DNA from: Actinomycetes bacterium
Lineage (GTDB): Bacteria; Actinomycetota; Coriobacteriia; WRKU01
Direction of reading: 5' to 3'
DNA: 20,284 nucleotides
NCBI GenBank assembly: GCA_009781565.1
Contig: WQXV01000003.1
Span: 1 to 20,284, forward strand
Under the pieces are notes generated by a model, which did no database searches, was not told where the DNA came from, and saw only the letters and a program-made list of their open reading frames with translations. The position numbers and the translations under genes were made by a program. How positions within the stretch are numbered: position 1 is the stretch's first letter; every line of letters begins with the position of its first letter. Shown in pieces: positions 1 to 8,238 of the stretch.

Positions 1-887
1 CGGGCCAGTGCCACCTGCTCTTCGGATGCTGCGATCGCGGCATTGGCCGCACTGATCGCCGCATCGGGATCACTTGATTGCGCTTGCGCCAGTGCTCCAC
101 GTGCAGCTGCGACTGAGCCTTCAGCTGCCGCAATACCACCGATCGCTTGTTGCTGACCCACCCTGGCCTGCTCCAACGCCCCTTCAGCCTGCATGATATC
201 GAAGGGATCGGGGTTGGGATAGGATTTGAGTATATCGAGGAAGTACTGGGCGTCGATCACACTTTGATCGGCAAGCACTTTGATCTCATAGGCGGTCGCC
301 AGACCTGCCTCGGCAGCGTTGACTCCTTGCACGGCAGCATTGATCGCTTCAGAGCGGGAGAACGCCCCACTTTGAGCTTGAGCAAGACCGGCGCGTGCCT
401 GCGCCAGGCTGCCTTCGGCGAGCACGAGCTGCGCTTGCAGTGGAGCGCGATCCAGCTCGATCAGGGGAGCGCCCTTGATCACCTTCTGTCCGTCGCTGAC
501 ATGCAGCGCTGAGACGATCCCTGCTTGTTTTGAATAGACGTCGGTCGGATCATCGGGCTCGATCTGGCCCGATCCGGTCACCTCGATGGTCAAAGCGCTT
601 TTCTCTACCGTTGCGACCTCGATCGTCGGTACCTGTGATTCAAGATAGAGATAGACCCCAGCGATCGCGAGGAGCCCAAGCAGACCCAGGGCGAGTGCCC
701 ACCACCACGCCTGCTTGATACGTCGGTCCTCATCAGGTTTTGGCAGAGCGGCCCCTTCGAAGGCGACCACTTCGACCTGATCTGCCACTTCGATCGGCCC
801 GACCTGGTCGGTCGATTCAGTCTCGATCTCGATCTGGTCGATCTGGTCGATCTGCGTGGCGATCTGCTGCACCTGCTCTTCGGTCAT
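1..887 (-). CDS. HlyD/MacA-type efflux periplasmic-adaptor (membrane fusion) protein, 5' part only
   Basis: I translated this by hand from ATG at 887; the frame stays open to the left edge (295 codons seen, C-terminus missing). The start lies 6 nt after the gyrA stop, and an AAGGA motif in the last gyrA codons is a plausible ribosome site. The protein begins with about 55 acidic residues rich in Asp-Gln/Ile repeats. A Trp-rich transmembrane helix follows (about residues 60-82), then a lipoyl/barrel-like segment (VYSKQAGIVSALHVSDGQ, about 117-134). A long Ala/Gln/Glu-rich coiled-coil hairpin runs from about 150 onwards. This order is typical of adaptors that pair with MacB-type ABC or other exporters in the cytoplasmic membrane. 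The substrate cannot be read from the sequence, and the partner transporter is probably beyond the left edge. The long cytoplasmic N-terminal extension is unusual for the family. I am confident of the family and uncertain of the exact transporter. Confidence 0.85.
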   Translation of the reverse strand, partial: MTEEQVQQIATQIDQIDQIEIETESTDQVGPIEVADQVEVVAFEGAALPKPDEDRRIKQAWWWALALGLLGLLAIAGVYLYLESQVPTIEVATVEKSALTIEVTGSGQIEPDDPTDVYSKQAGIVSALHVSDGQKVIKGAPLIELDRAPLQAQLVLAEGSLAQARAGLAQAQSGAFSRSEAINAAVQGVNAAEAGLATAYEIKVLADQSVIDAQYFLDILKSYPNPDPFDIMQAEGALEQARVGQQQAIGGIAAAEGSVAAARGALAQAQSSDPDAAISAANAAIAASEEQVALA

Positions 888-893
888 CGCAGT

Positions 894-3497
894 TTATTCC
901 TTACTGCCTGTATCTGCCGGCTGAGCTGCCTCTTCTTCGGCGATCGCCTCATCGATCAGCGCATCCTCAAGGTCTTCTTCGGTCTCATCGAGCAAGGTGA
1001 GCTGATCGTCGTCCTTGGTGACCTCGGCACTGGTCTTGGAGCGCTTCTTCTTGGTCGCGCTGACCCGTGCGATCGCGCTGACACGGTCGGTCTCTGAGAC
1101 GTTCATGACCTTGACACCTTGGGTCGCGCGTCCCAACTTGGAGATGTCGGCGGCTTTGACCCGGATGACCACTCCTTCTTCACTGATCAACATCAGCTCA
1201 TGGTCCTCGTTGACGATCTTCATCGCTGAGAGGGCACCCTTCTTCGGTGTCATGATGATCGTCTTGACCCCACTGCCCCCTCGATGATGGGTGGGATATT
1301 CGGCGACCGGGGTTCGTTTACCATAACCCCGTTCGGTCACCACGAGCAACTCGCTGTCGAGCGGTACGATCTCCATACCGACCAAGACGTCCTCGTCCTT
1401 GATATTCATGCCACGCACACCCATGGTGTCGCGGCCCATCGAGCGCGCTTCGGCCTCATCCCACACGATCGCCTTACCGCAGCTGGCGACCATCACGACC
1501 TTCTGACCGGGGATCACCCGGCGCACCGAGATCAAGCGGTCGTCCTCACGCAGGTTGATCGCGATCAGACCACCTGCGTGGACGCGTCCGTAGGCAGCCA
1601 TGTTGGTCTTCTTGACCATGCCACGCTCGGTCGCGAACAGCAGGTATTCATCCTCGGGGAAGGTCTTGGCGTTGATGACCGCTGCGATCTCCTCGCCCTG
1701 CTCGAAGGGAAGCAGGTTGACTGCCGCTGTACCGCGCGCATGGCGCGAGCCGACCGGCAGCTCATGTATCTTGAGACGATAGACCTTGCCTTTGGTCGAG
1801 AAGAATAGCACATAATCATGCGTCGAGCCGATGAAGAGGTGCTCGACGAAGTCGTTGTCCTTGAGGTTGACACCCGCGATGCCCTTGCCGCCGCGTTTTT
1901 GCTGACGATAGGTCGCCACCGGAAGGCGTTTGACATAGCCTGCCTTGGTGATGGTGACCACCATGTCCTCCTCGGCTATCAGATCCTCCACATCGAGGTC
2001 CTTTGCTGCGCTCGTGATCTGGGTGCGGCGCTTGTCTGCGAACTTCTTGCGTATCTCTCTCAGCTCGTCGACGATGATGCCCAAAACGAGGTTGATGTCG
2101 CCCAGCACGCGCGTATAGTACTCGATGCGTTCATGCAGTGCTGCCAGCTCATCCTCGATCTTGTGACGCTCCAGACCGGTCAGACGACGCAGCTTCATCT
2201 CGAGTATGGCATCGGTCTGCACCTCGGTCAGCTTGAAACGCTTCATCAGAGTCTTCTTGGCATCCTTGTCGGTGTCGCTGGACTTGATGATCTTGATGAT
2301 CTCATCGATGTTGTCCAGAGCGATGATGTAGCCCTCCAAGATATGGGCGCGTTCCTTGGCCCGCCGCAGATCGAACTCGGTGCGGCGTGTGATGACCTCT
2401 TTTTGGTGATCGATGTAGTGGTTCAATATCTCTTTAAGGGTGAGTACGTGCGGCACACCGTTGACCAGCGCCAGGTTGATGACCCCGAAACTCTGTTGGA
2501 GCTGGGTGTGCTTGTAGAGCTTGTTGAGCACGACCTGCGGGATCGCTTGCTGCTTGAGCTCGATGACGATACGCATTCCCTTGCGGTCGGACTCGTCACG
2601 CAGCGCGCTGATCTCGGTCAGCTTCTTCTCGCGGACCAGATCGGCGATCTTCTCGACCAGTTTTGCCTTGTTGACCTGGTAGGGAAGCTCGGTGATGATG
2701 ATGCGGGTGCGCCCGGTGCTGGTCTGCTCGATATGCGCACGACCACGCATGATGATCGAGCCACGACCGGTCTCGTAGGCTTGACGAATGCCGTCACGCC
2801 CCATGATCAGCCCTGCAGTAGGAAAATCAGGACCTGGCAGTACCTTGAGCAGGTCATCAACGGTAGCCTCGGGGTTCTCGATGAGCAGGATCGTCGCGTC
2901 GATGACCTCGCCAAGGTTATGGGGCGGGATATTGGTGGCCATTCCGACCGCGATACCGGCCGATCCGTTGACGAGCAGGTTGGGGTAGCGTGCCGGAAGT
3001 ACCGTGGGCTCTTGGAGCGACTCATCATAGTTGGGTCCAAAATCGACGGTCTCCTTATCGAGGTCGCGCAACAGCTCGAGCGCTGCTTTTTGCAGGCGCG
3101 ACTCGGTATAACGCATTGCCGCAGGGCTGTCGCCGTCGACCGATCCGAAGTTGCCATGCCCATCGATCAGCGGTTGGCGCAGACTGAAGTCCTGGGCCAT
3201 ACGCACCATGGTGTCATAGACGGCTGCATCCCCGTGAGGATGATATTTACCGATGACCTCTCCGACGGTCCACGCCGACTTCTTATAGGGCTTCGAAGGG
3301 GTCAGCCCCGATTCGTTCATCGCGTAGAGGATACGGCGATGCACCGGTTTGAGCCCATCGCGCACATCGGGAAGAGCGCGCGCCACGATGACGCTCATCG
3401 CGTATTCGAGGAACGACGAGCGCATCTCCTTGTGGATCTCTATAGGCACATAGGTCGTGCCGCTCATATCGAGGTGCAAGTTCTTGTCGTCTGCCAT
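894..3497 (-). CDS. gyrA: DNA gyrase subunit A
   Basis: This is a full-length 867-residue GyrA, the breakage-reunion subunit that together with GyrB introduces negative supercoils using ATP. The catalytic tyrosine is Tyr130 within AAMRYTE. The quinolone-resistance region reads HPHGDAAVYDT (residues 86-96), with alanine at the position of E. coli Ser83 and aspartate at the Asp87 position. The GyrA-box Q-K-R-G-G-K-G at residues 533-539 begins the C-terminal DNA-wrapping pinwheel and separates it from ParC. The tail after about residue 815 is very acidic. ATG at 3497 has AAGGA six bases upstream. The gene lies 32 nt after gyrB and directly before the efflux adaptor gene, so it appears to be in the middle of a long operon. 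No frameshift or truncation is visible. Confidence 0.99.
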   Translation of the reverse strand: MADDKNLHLDMSGTTYVPIEIHKEMRSSFLEYAMSVIVARALPDVRDGLKPVHRRILYAMNESGLTPSKPYKKSAWTVGEVIGKYHPHGDAAVYDTMVRMAQDFSLRQPLIDGHGNFGSVDGDSPAAMRYTESRLQKAALELLRDLDKETVDFGPNYDESLQEPTVLPARYPNLLVNGSAGIAVGMATNIPPHNLGEVIDATILLIENPEATVDDLLKVLPGPDFPTAGLIMGRDGIRQAYETGRGSIIMRGRAHIEQTSTGRTRIIITELPYQVNKAKLVEKIADLVREKKLTEISALRDESDRKGMRIVIELKQQAIPQVVLNKLYKHTQLQQSFGVINLALVNGVPHVLTLKEILNHYIDHQKEVITRRTEFDLRRAKERAHILEGYIIALDNIDEIIKIIKSSDTDKDAKKTLMKRFKLTEVQTDAILEMKLRRLTGLERHKIEDELAALHERIEYYTRVLGDINLVLGIIVDELREIRKKFADKRRTQITSAAKDLDVEDLIAEEDMVVTITKAGYVKRLPVATYRQQKRGGKGIAGVNLKDNDFVEHLFIGSTHDYVLFFSTKGKVYRLKIHELPVGSRHARGTAAVNLLPFEQGEEIAAVINAKTFPEDEYLLFATERGMVKKTNMAAYGRVHAGGLIAINLREDDRLISVRRVIPGQKVVMVASCGKAIVWDEAEARSMGRDTMGVRGMNIKDEDVLVGMEIVPLDSELLVVTERGYGKRTPVAEYPTHHRGGSGVKTIIMTPKKGALSAMKIVNEDHELMLISEEGVVIRVKAADISKLGRATQGVKVMNVSETDRVSAIARVSATKKKRSKTSAEVTKDDDQLTLLDETEEDLEDALIDEAIAEEEAAQPADTGSKE

Positions 3498-3529
3498 CTT
3501 CAGTCCTTAATCAGAGAGGTCATGTTCGT

Positions 3530-5446
3530 CTAGATATCGAGGAATCGAACGTCTTTTGCATGACGTTGGATGAACTCTTTACGTGGCTCTACCTGGTCTC
3601 CCATCAGATCGGAGAAGGTCTCTTCGGCCAGCAGCGCATCGTCCATGGTGACCTGTAGCAGGGTGCGGCGTGCGGGATCCATCGTCGTCTCCCACAGTTG
3701 GGCAGGATTCATCTCTCCCAGACCTTTGTAGCGCTGGATACGATACTTCTCGTCCTTGCCCAGCTCACCGGTCGCCTCAGTCAGTTGCGCGTCACTGTAG
3801 AGATACTCACTCTTCTTGCCCACCGACAGTTTGTAGAGCGGCGGCTGTGCGATATAGACATAGCCCTGCTCGATGATCTGGGGCATGAAGCGATAGAAAA
3901 AGGTCAGGATCAGACAGCGTATGTGTGCGCCGTCGACATCGGCATCGGTCATGATGATGGCGCGGTGATAGCGTACTTTGTCTGCGTCGAACTCCTCGCC
4001 GACCCCGGTGCCGATCGCGGTTATCATCGCTTGGATCTCCTTGCTGGAAAAGGCGCGGCTCTGCCCGGCACGTTCGACGTTGAGAATCTTGCCACGCAGG
4101 GGCAGGATAGCCTGGAAACTGCGGTCGCGCGCCTGTTTGGCGCTGCCGCCGGCACTGTCGCCCTCGACGAAGTAGATCTCTGAGAGCGCAGGATCGGTCA
4201 ATGAGCAGTCTGCCAGCTTGCCGGGAAGCGATCCGGCGCCGAGTAGCGCATCTTTGCGCGACGCCTCACGCGCCTTGCGCGCCGCGGCCCGTGCCTTGGC
4301 AGCCTGTGATGCCTTGCCGACGATGAGTTTCGCCGGTCGTGGATGCTCCTCAAGATACTCTGAGAGGCCCGCTGTGACCACCTGCTGCACGAAACTGCGC
4401 ATTTCGGTGTTACCCAGCTTGGTCTTGGTCTGACCCTCGAATTGGGGATCATGGAGCTTTACCGAGAGTACGGCGACCAGTCCTTCGCGGATGTCCTCAC
4501 CTGAGAGGTTGGGATCCTTCTCCTTGAGGATGTTCTGGCGCCGCGCGTACTCGTTGATCGTGCGGGTCAGTGCGTTCTTAAATCCCTCGAGATGGGTACC
4601 GCCCTCCCCGGTGTTGATGTTGTTGGCAAAGGCCAGGGTGGTATCGGCATAACCGGTGTTCCACTGCAGCGCGACCTCGACCATGCCCTCATCGCCCTCG
4701 CCGCTGATATAGATCGGTTTGGCGTGTATCGTCTCCTTGTTCTTGGAGAGGTATTTGACGAAGTCGATGATACCGCCCGCATAACGGAACTCATCCTTGC
4801 GCGGCTCATCACCTCGCAGATCGGTCAGATTGATGCGCAGGTCGCGATTGAGAAACGCGGTCTCGCGCATGTGGGTCTTTATCACATCGTAGTCGATATC
4901 GACCGTCTCGAATATCTCAGGGTCGGGCCAGAAGGTGATCTTGGTGCCGGTCGCCTTGCTTTTACCGACTGCCTCGAACTTGGTCACCGGTTTTCCTTGA
5001 TGGTATTCCTGGGACCAGATCTTCCCATCGCGCTTGACCTCGACGATCAGACGGGTCGAGAGCGCATTGACCACCGAGGAGCCTACGCCGTGCAGCCCCC
5101 CTGATACCTTGTAGCCCTCTCCACCGAATTTCCCTCCCGCATGCAGGGTGGTCAAGACCACCTCAACGGTCGGTTTTCGCAATTTGGGATGACGCTCCAC
5201 CGGGATGCCACGCCCGTTGTCGGTCACAGTCACACTGCCGTCTTTGTTGATGGTCACATCGATGACAGTGCAGTAGCCAGCAAGTGCTTCATCGACACTG
5301 TTATCGACGATCTCATAGACCAGATGATGGAGCCCTTGAATGCCGGTCGTCGCGATATACATCCCGGGACGTTTGCGAACGGCTTCGAGCCCTTCTAGTA
5401 CTTGTATGTCTTTGGCGTCATACGAGGGTTCGCTCTTTTTTGCCAC
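3530..5446 (-). CDS. gyrB: DNA gyrase subunit B
   Basis: This is a complete 638-residue GyrB, the ATPase and TOPRIM subunit of gyrase. The GHKL ATPase motifs are present: EIVDNSVDEALAG (N-box, Asn49), DNGRGIP (76-82) and GGLHGVGSS (116-124). A transducer domain follows. The TOPRIM acids are in EGDSAGGSA (Glu428) and DADVDGAHI (Asp501, Asp503, Asp505). An Ala/Lys/Arg-rich stretch (about 378-398) lies just before the TOPRIM part, and the C-terminal domain ends in RFLDI. The start is GTG at 5446, chosen because AAGGAG lies five bases upstream and the next residues (AKKSEPSYDAKDIQVLEGL) match the family N-terminus. It is 84 nt downstream of the DciA-like gene and 32 nt upstream of gyrA. GyrB rather than ParE is inferred from the pairing with a GyrA-box-containing partner. 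Confidence 0.99.
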   Translation of the reverse strand: MAKKSEPSYDAKDIQVLEGLEAVRKRPGMYIATTGIQGLHHLVYEIVDNSVDEALAGYCTVIDVTINKDGSVTVTDNGRGIPVERHPKLRKPTVEVVLTTLHAGGKFGGEGYKVSGGLHGVGSSVVNALSTRLIVEVKRDGKIWSQEYHQGKPVTKFEAVGKSKATGTKITFWPDPEIFETVDIDYDVIKTHMRETAFLNRDLRINLTDLRGDEPRKDEFRYAGGIIDFVKYLSKNKETIHAKPIYISGEGDEGMVEVALQWNTGYADTTLAFANNINTGEGGTHLEGFKNALTRTINEYARRQNILKEKDPNLSGEDIREGLVAVLSVKLHDPQFEGQTKTKLGNTEMRSFVQQVVTAGLSEYLEEHPRPAKLIVGKASQAAKARAAARKAREASRKDALLGAGSLPGKLADCSLTDPALSEIYFVEGDSAGGSAKQARDRSFQAILPLRGKILNVERAGQSRAFSSKEIQAMITAIGTGVGEEFDADKVRYHRAIIMTDADVDGAHIRCLILTFFYRFMPQIIEQGYVYIAQPPLYKLSVGKKSEYLYSDAQLTEATGELGKDEKYRIQRYKGLGEMNPAQLWETTMDPARRTLLQVTMDDALLAEETFSDLMGDQVEPRKEFIQRHAKDVRFLDI

Positions 5447-5480
5447 GATTTCTCCTTGTTTTTTGGCCGCAACCCACGAG

Positions 5481-5497
5481 CTCCCTTGGGGCGGGAG
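5481..5497 (-). promoter_or_regulatory. Small hairpin in the gyrB leader
   Basis: In the 84-nt gap before gyrB, CTCCC and GGGAG form a 5-bp stem with a 7-nt loop, readable on the gyrB-sense strand. No U-run follows, so it is not a classical intrinsic terminator. It could modulate gyrB leader folding, but a chance hairpin is possible. Confidence 0.25.
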
Positions 5498-5530
5498 AAG
5501 CGTGATTTCGCGCTTTTTTACCTGTGTTTA

Positions 5531-5863
5531 TTATCTCATGAGGCGGGTACGAAACTTGACTACCGTTACGACTTCGCCACCTAGAAGATCATTGAGTTTC
5601 ACACGATATTCATCAGCGAGAAATGAGAGTTCTTGGGCCCATATACCCGAGTCCATCACCGCGGTCACCACCCCTTGGCTAAAGTGGATGGAGCGGGTGT
5701 GCTCACTTACTGTCTGACCTGCGATTTCTCTAAAACCGCGCATGATCATGGTTTGGGATGAAAGGCGTGTTCCATCGCGATCCAAATCGCTGAGGAGAGA
5801 GGATAATTCGAGGTTGAAAGGATGCATGTTCGACCGTGTGTCAAGGTCGTCATTGTCGGTCAT
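5531..5863 (-). CDS. dciA: DUF721 / DciA-like protein, predicted helicase-loading factor
   Basis: A 110-residue protein matching the DUF721 family that typically sits between recF and gyrB in actinobacteria. The C-terminal half carries the family hallmark: a strand with a Trp followed by an amphipathic helix (SGIWAQELSFLADEYRVKLN, about residues 71-90), then a basic VVKFRTRL end. DciA proteins are the ancestral loaders or operators of the replicative helicase DnaB in bacteria lacking DnaC/DnaI. Assigning that role here is by family and context rather than any catalytic motif. ATG at 5863 overlaps the recF stop by 14 nt, with GGGGGAG just upstream, so translation is probably coupled to recF. 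The N-terminal 20 residues are poorly conserved-looking, and Met13 is an alternative start. Confidence 0.85.
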   Translation of the reverse strand: MTDNDDLDTRSNMHPFNLELSSLLSDLDRDGTRLSSQTMIMRGFREIAGQTVSEHTRSIHFSQGVVTAVMDSGIWAQELSFLADEYRVKLNDLLGGEVVTVVKFRTRLMR

Positions 5864-6974
5864 TCTCTCCCCCTTTTTTGGTTATCTCGATGAGGTGCGC
5901 ACGCCGTATCAGTGAGGGGTCGAAATAGTGGATATTGGTGGTGGTTATGATGGTCTGGGAATCCTCTCCCACTTTGGCGACCAACGCGTCTCGGCGCGCT
6001 TGGTCCAGCTCGCTCATCACATCGTCGAGTAAGAGTACGGGATCGGTCCCGCGCAACTCTCTAATAAGGTCGATCTGCGCCAGCTTCCATGACAACGCGA
6101 TGGTGCGTTGTTGCCCTTGGGATCCGAACGCGCGCGCGTCATGCCCATCAAGAAGGAAGACGATATCATCTCGGTGGGGACCGACAACGGTGGTCTTGCG
6201 CGCCATCTCATAAGCTGTCTGTTGGGCCAACACATCAAAGAACGCCTCTTCCAGCTCCGCTCTATCAGCTTCGGGTCGTGCTCCCCAGTTGTTCACATAA
6301 GTTGTTTCAAGATCGCAGGTCGCGTCGAGATCTGCATGCTGCTCCTTGGTAAGGGTTCCAAGCCGCTCGAGGAGTTTGACGCGATGTTGGTAAAGAGCGG
6401 CACCGAGTGTGACCAGCTGTTCTGTCCACGCATCGAATGCGGGATCTCTGCTCAACCCTTCAGCCAACAGCCTGTTCCGCCCCTTGAGGGTCTTGAGGTA
6501 CTCTTTGGAAAGCCTCATATAGTTCTTTGAGAGCTGCCGGCCGATCCCCTCGATCTCCTCGCGACGTCTACTTGCTGAGTCTTTGATGAGTTTGAGGTGA
6601 TCGGGGGTGAACACCACGACGGGGATCTCCCCGGTGATACCCTCGGCCACCGAGACTTTTTTACTGTTTACTGTAAAGTTCCTCTTGGGGGGTGTGAGAT
6701 GGAGCTCGACGGTGCGTTGTCTCTCGACTCCCTTTTGGTCGCTACGGGCATCAAGAGAGATCTTTCCCTCAGTGTGGTCGTGGTGGATCATCTCGACCAG
6801 TGTGGGTTTTCGAAATGAAGATCCCTCACACAATAGTTGGATAGCTTCGATAATACTGGTCTTACCTACCGCGTTCTCTCCCCACAAAAGGGTGAGATTA
6901 GGGTCGATCTCATAGGAACTATCGATGTGGTTTCGAAACCTCTTGAGGTGAAGTTGTGTTATCCGAAACGACAC
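5850..6974 (-). CDS. recF: DNA replication/repair protein RecF
   Basis: A 374-residue SMC-like ATPase that, with RecO and RecR, loads RecA at single-strand gaps and stalled forks. Visible motifs are the Walker A GENAVGKT (residues 32-39), the ABC-type signature FGSQGQQRTIALS and the Walker B PVLLLDDVMSELD with its D-loop. The N-terminus SFRITQLHLKRFRNH matches the family start. The start codon is GTG at 6974, only 2 nt after the dnaN stop. The bases upstream (CCCCTCC) do not form a Shine-Dalgarno sequence, so RecF synthesis probably depends on termination-reinitiation from dnaN. The gene is intact. Confidence 0.98.
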   Translation of the reverse strand: MSFRITQLHLKRFRNHIDSSYEIDPNLTLLWGENAVGKTSIIEAIQLLCEGSSFRKPTLVEMIHHDHTEGKISLDARSDQKGVERQRTVELHLTPPKRNFTVNSKKVSVAEGITGEIPVVVFTPDHLKLIKDSASRRREEIEGIGRQLSKNYMRLSKEYLKTLKGRNRLLAEGLSRDPAFDAWTEQLVTLGAALYQHRVKLLERLGTLTKEQHADLDATCDLETTYVNNWGARPEADRAELEEAFFDVLAQQTAYEMARKTTVVGPHRDDIVFLLDGHDARAFGSQGQQRTIALSWKLAQIDLIRELRGTDPVLLLDDVMSELDQARRDALVAKVGEDSQTIITTTNIHYFDPSLIRRAHLIEITKKGGENDRQ

Positions 6975-6976
6975 GT

Positions 6977-8077
6977 CTAGGAGGGGCGCACCGGCATGAA
7001 GAGGTAGAGATATCCATCCTCGACACTACGGAAGACCCCTGGTTTCATCGCCTCTTGGAGCTCAAGGGTGATGAAATCATCAGAGATGACCGAGAGCCCA
7101 TCGAGGAGATAGGTGGGGTTAGCTGAGATCTCGCGGTCCTCCCCTTCAGCTTTGGCCATGATGACCTCTTCAGCATCGCCTTGATCGGCAGACTGTGCAG
7201 TGATCACTAATGCTTGGTCCTCGACTGACACTGACATTTTCAACGCGGTGCTGTTAGCCGCCATGAGTGCCGCCCGTTTGGTGGCTTCAGCGACCTCCTC
7301 GGTCGAAAGTTCGACTTTGAGTGCGCAGTCGCTAGGGAGCAGATTTTGGTAGTTGGGATAGGTCCCCTCGATCCTTCGGGTGATATAAGTGGTATTGCCA
7401 AAGATGAAGCGCACTTGGTTCGTGGTAAGGGTTATCTCTATATCGTCGTTCTTACCTACCATTTTCGTGACATCATCAAGGGCTTTGCCGGGAATGAGAG
7501 CCTCAAAGCTTTGGGTCGAAGCGGAGTTCTCGCTTGTTTTTTCAACAATAGCCAACCGGTAGCTGTCGGTGGCGACCATTTTGATGGTCCCCCCGTCGAT
7601 CTGGAGGAGGATCCCGGTCAATACCGCACGCGTCTCATCGCGACCCACCACCCTGCTGACTTTTTTGGTCATCTCGGCAAGTTCAGCGGCGGGCAGTGTG
7701 ATACTTTCAACTCCTTCAATATCGGGGAATTTGACAAAATCCTCAGCAGGTAGGGTACGGAGGGTGAAATTGGATTGGTGAGCTTTGACCGTAAGGAGCT
7801 GCCCACTCATCTCCAAAAGGACCGATACATCAGGAAGAGAGCGGATGATGTCGCCGAAGAGTTTTGCGGGTACCACCACGCTTCCCTCCTCCTCAATAAG
7901 ACCAGCGGCCGTCGTCTTTATCGACGTCTCGAGATCAGTGCTGAAAAATTGGATCTGCCCATCGTATGCCTTGATCAATATACCGGACAAAATGGGAACA
8001 GTAGGTCGGTTCGAGGTCGCCTTCGATACGATCGCGAGAGCGGCAGCAAGTTCGGTTTTTGAGATGTTGAGTTTCAT
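6977..8077 (-). CDS. dnaN: DNA polymerase III beta subunit (sliding clamp)
   Basis: A 366-residue beta clamp of normal length, which dimerises around DNA and tethers polymerase III and repair polymerases. The N-terminus MKLNISKTELAAALAIVSKA and the internal FEALIPGKALDDV-like segment are characteristic. The C-terminus ends with the conserved FMPVRPS, matching the family's ...M(P)(V/M)R ending that packs near the peptide-binding pocket. Three repeats of the clamp fold are expected. ATG at 8077 is preceded by AAGGAG with a four-base spacer. The gene follows dnaA after a 209-nt spacer that contains origin-like signals, and its stop is 2 nt from the recF start. Confidence 0.99.
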   Translation of the reverse strand: MKLNISKTELAAALAIVSKATSNRPTVPILSGILIKAYDGQIQFFSTDLETSIKTTAAGLIEEEGSVVVPAKLFGDIIRSLPDVSVLLEMSGQLLTVKAHQSNFTLRTLPAEDFVKFPDIEGVESITLPAAELAEMTKKVSRVVGRDETRAVLTGILLQIDGGTIKMVATDSYRLAIVEKTSENSASTQSFEALIPGKALDDVTKMVGKNDDIEITLTTNQVRFIFGNTTYITRRIEGTYPNYQNLLPSDCALKVELSTEEVAEATKRAALMAANSTALKMSVSVEDQALVITAQSADQGDAEEVIMAKAEGEDREISANPTYLLDGLSVISDDFITLELQEAMKPGVFRSVEDGYLYLFMPVRPS

Positions 8078-8102
8078 ACTACTCCTTACTTTTTTATAAA
8101 AC

Positions 8103-8120
8103 CAACAATAACACTAATAA
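8103..8120 (-). promoter_or_regulatory. DnaA-trio-like element
   Basis: Read on the minus strand this is TTA TTA GTG TTA TTG TTG. Each trinucleotide has a central T, so the complementary strand has central A as in the 3'-(G/A)A(T)-5' DnaA-trio. It follows a CTTTCCACA box on the same strand, separated by ACCC. No GAT-type trios occur, so this is a divergent match. Confidence 0.5.
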
Positions 8121-8124
8121 GGGT

Positions 8125-8141
8125 TGTGGAAAGGTGGAAAA
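8125..8141 (-). promoter_or_regulatory. Two abutting DnaA-box-like sites
   Basis: On the minus strand, TTTTCCACC (8141-8133) and CTTTCCACA (8133-8125) lie head to tail, sharing one base. Each differs by two bases from TTATCCACA. They sit directly beside the trio-like run. Confidence 0.5.
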
Positions 8142-8188
8142 CCCACCAACACCCCTATCAAGCACGGTGTGTCCATCAGGATAACCTT

Positions 8189-8238
8189 GGGGAAAATAAT
8201 GATTCTTTTTCCCCAGTATCCCCAAAGATTTGGGAAAA
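8189..8238. repeat. Overlapping inverted repeats with competing arms
   Basis: GGGGAAAA (8189-8196) pairs perfectly with TTTTCCCC (8207-8214) around a 10-nt loop. TTTTCCC (8207-8213) can alternatively pair with GGGAAAA (8232-8238), and CCCAAA/TTTGGG (8221-8226/8229-8234) forms a nested palindrome. The alternatives are mutually exclusive. No U-tract follows on the dnaA strand, so it is not a typical terminator. Confidence 0.5.

Noticed and set aside
95..104. CACGTG core resembling parS inside the adaptor gene
   Set aside because: The flanks (GCTC-CACGTG-CAGC) mismatch the parS consensus at about five of sixteen positions.
1818..3533. 571-residue plus-strand frame opposite gyrA
   Set aside because: It is antisense to a clearly conserved gyrA, shows no recognisable motifs, and its long open frame is explained by the codon bias of the gene on the other strand.
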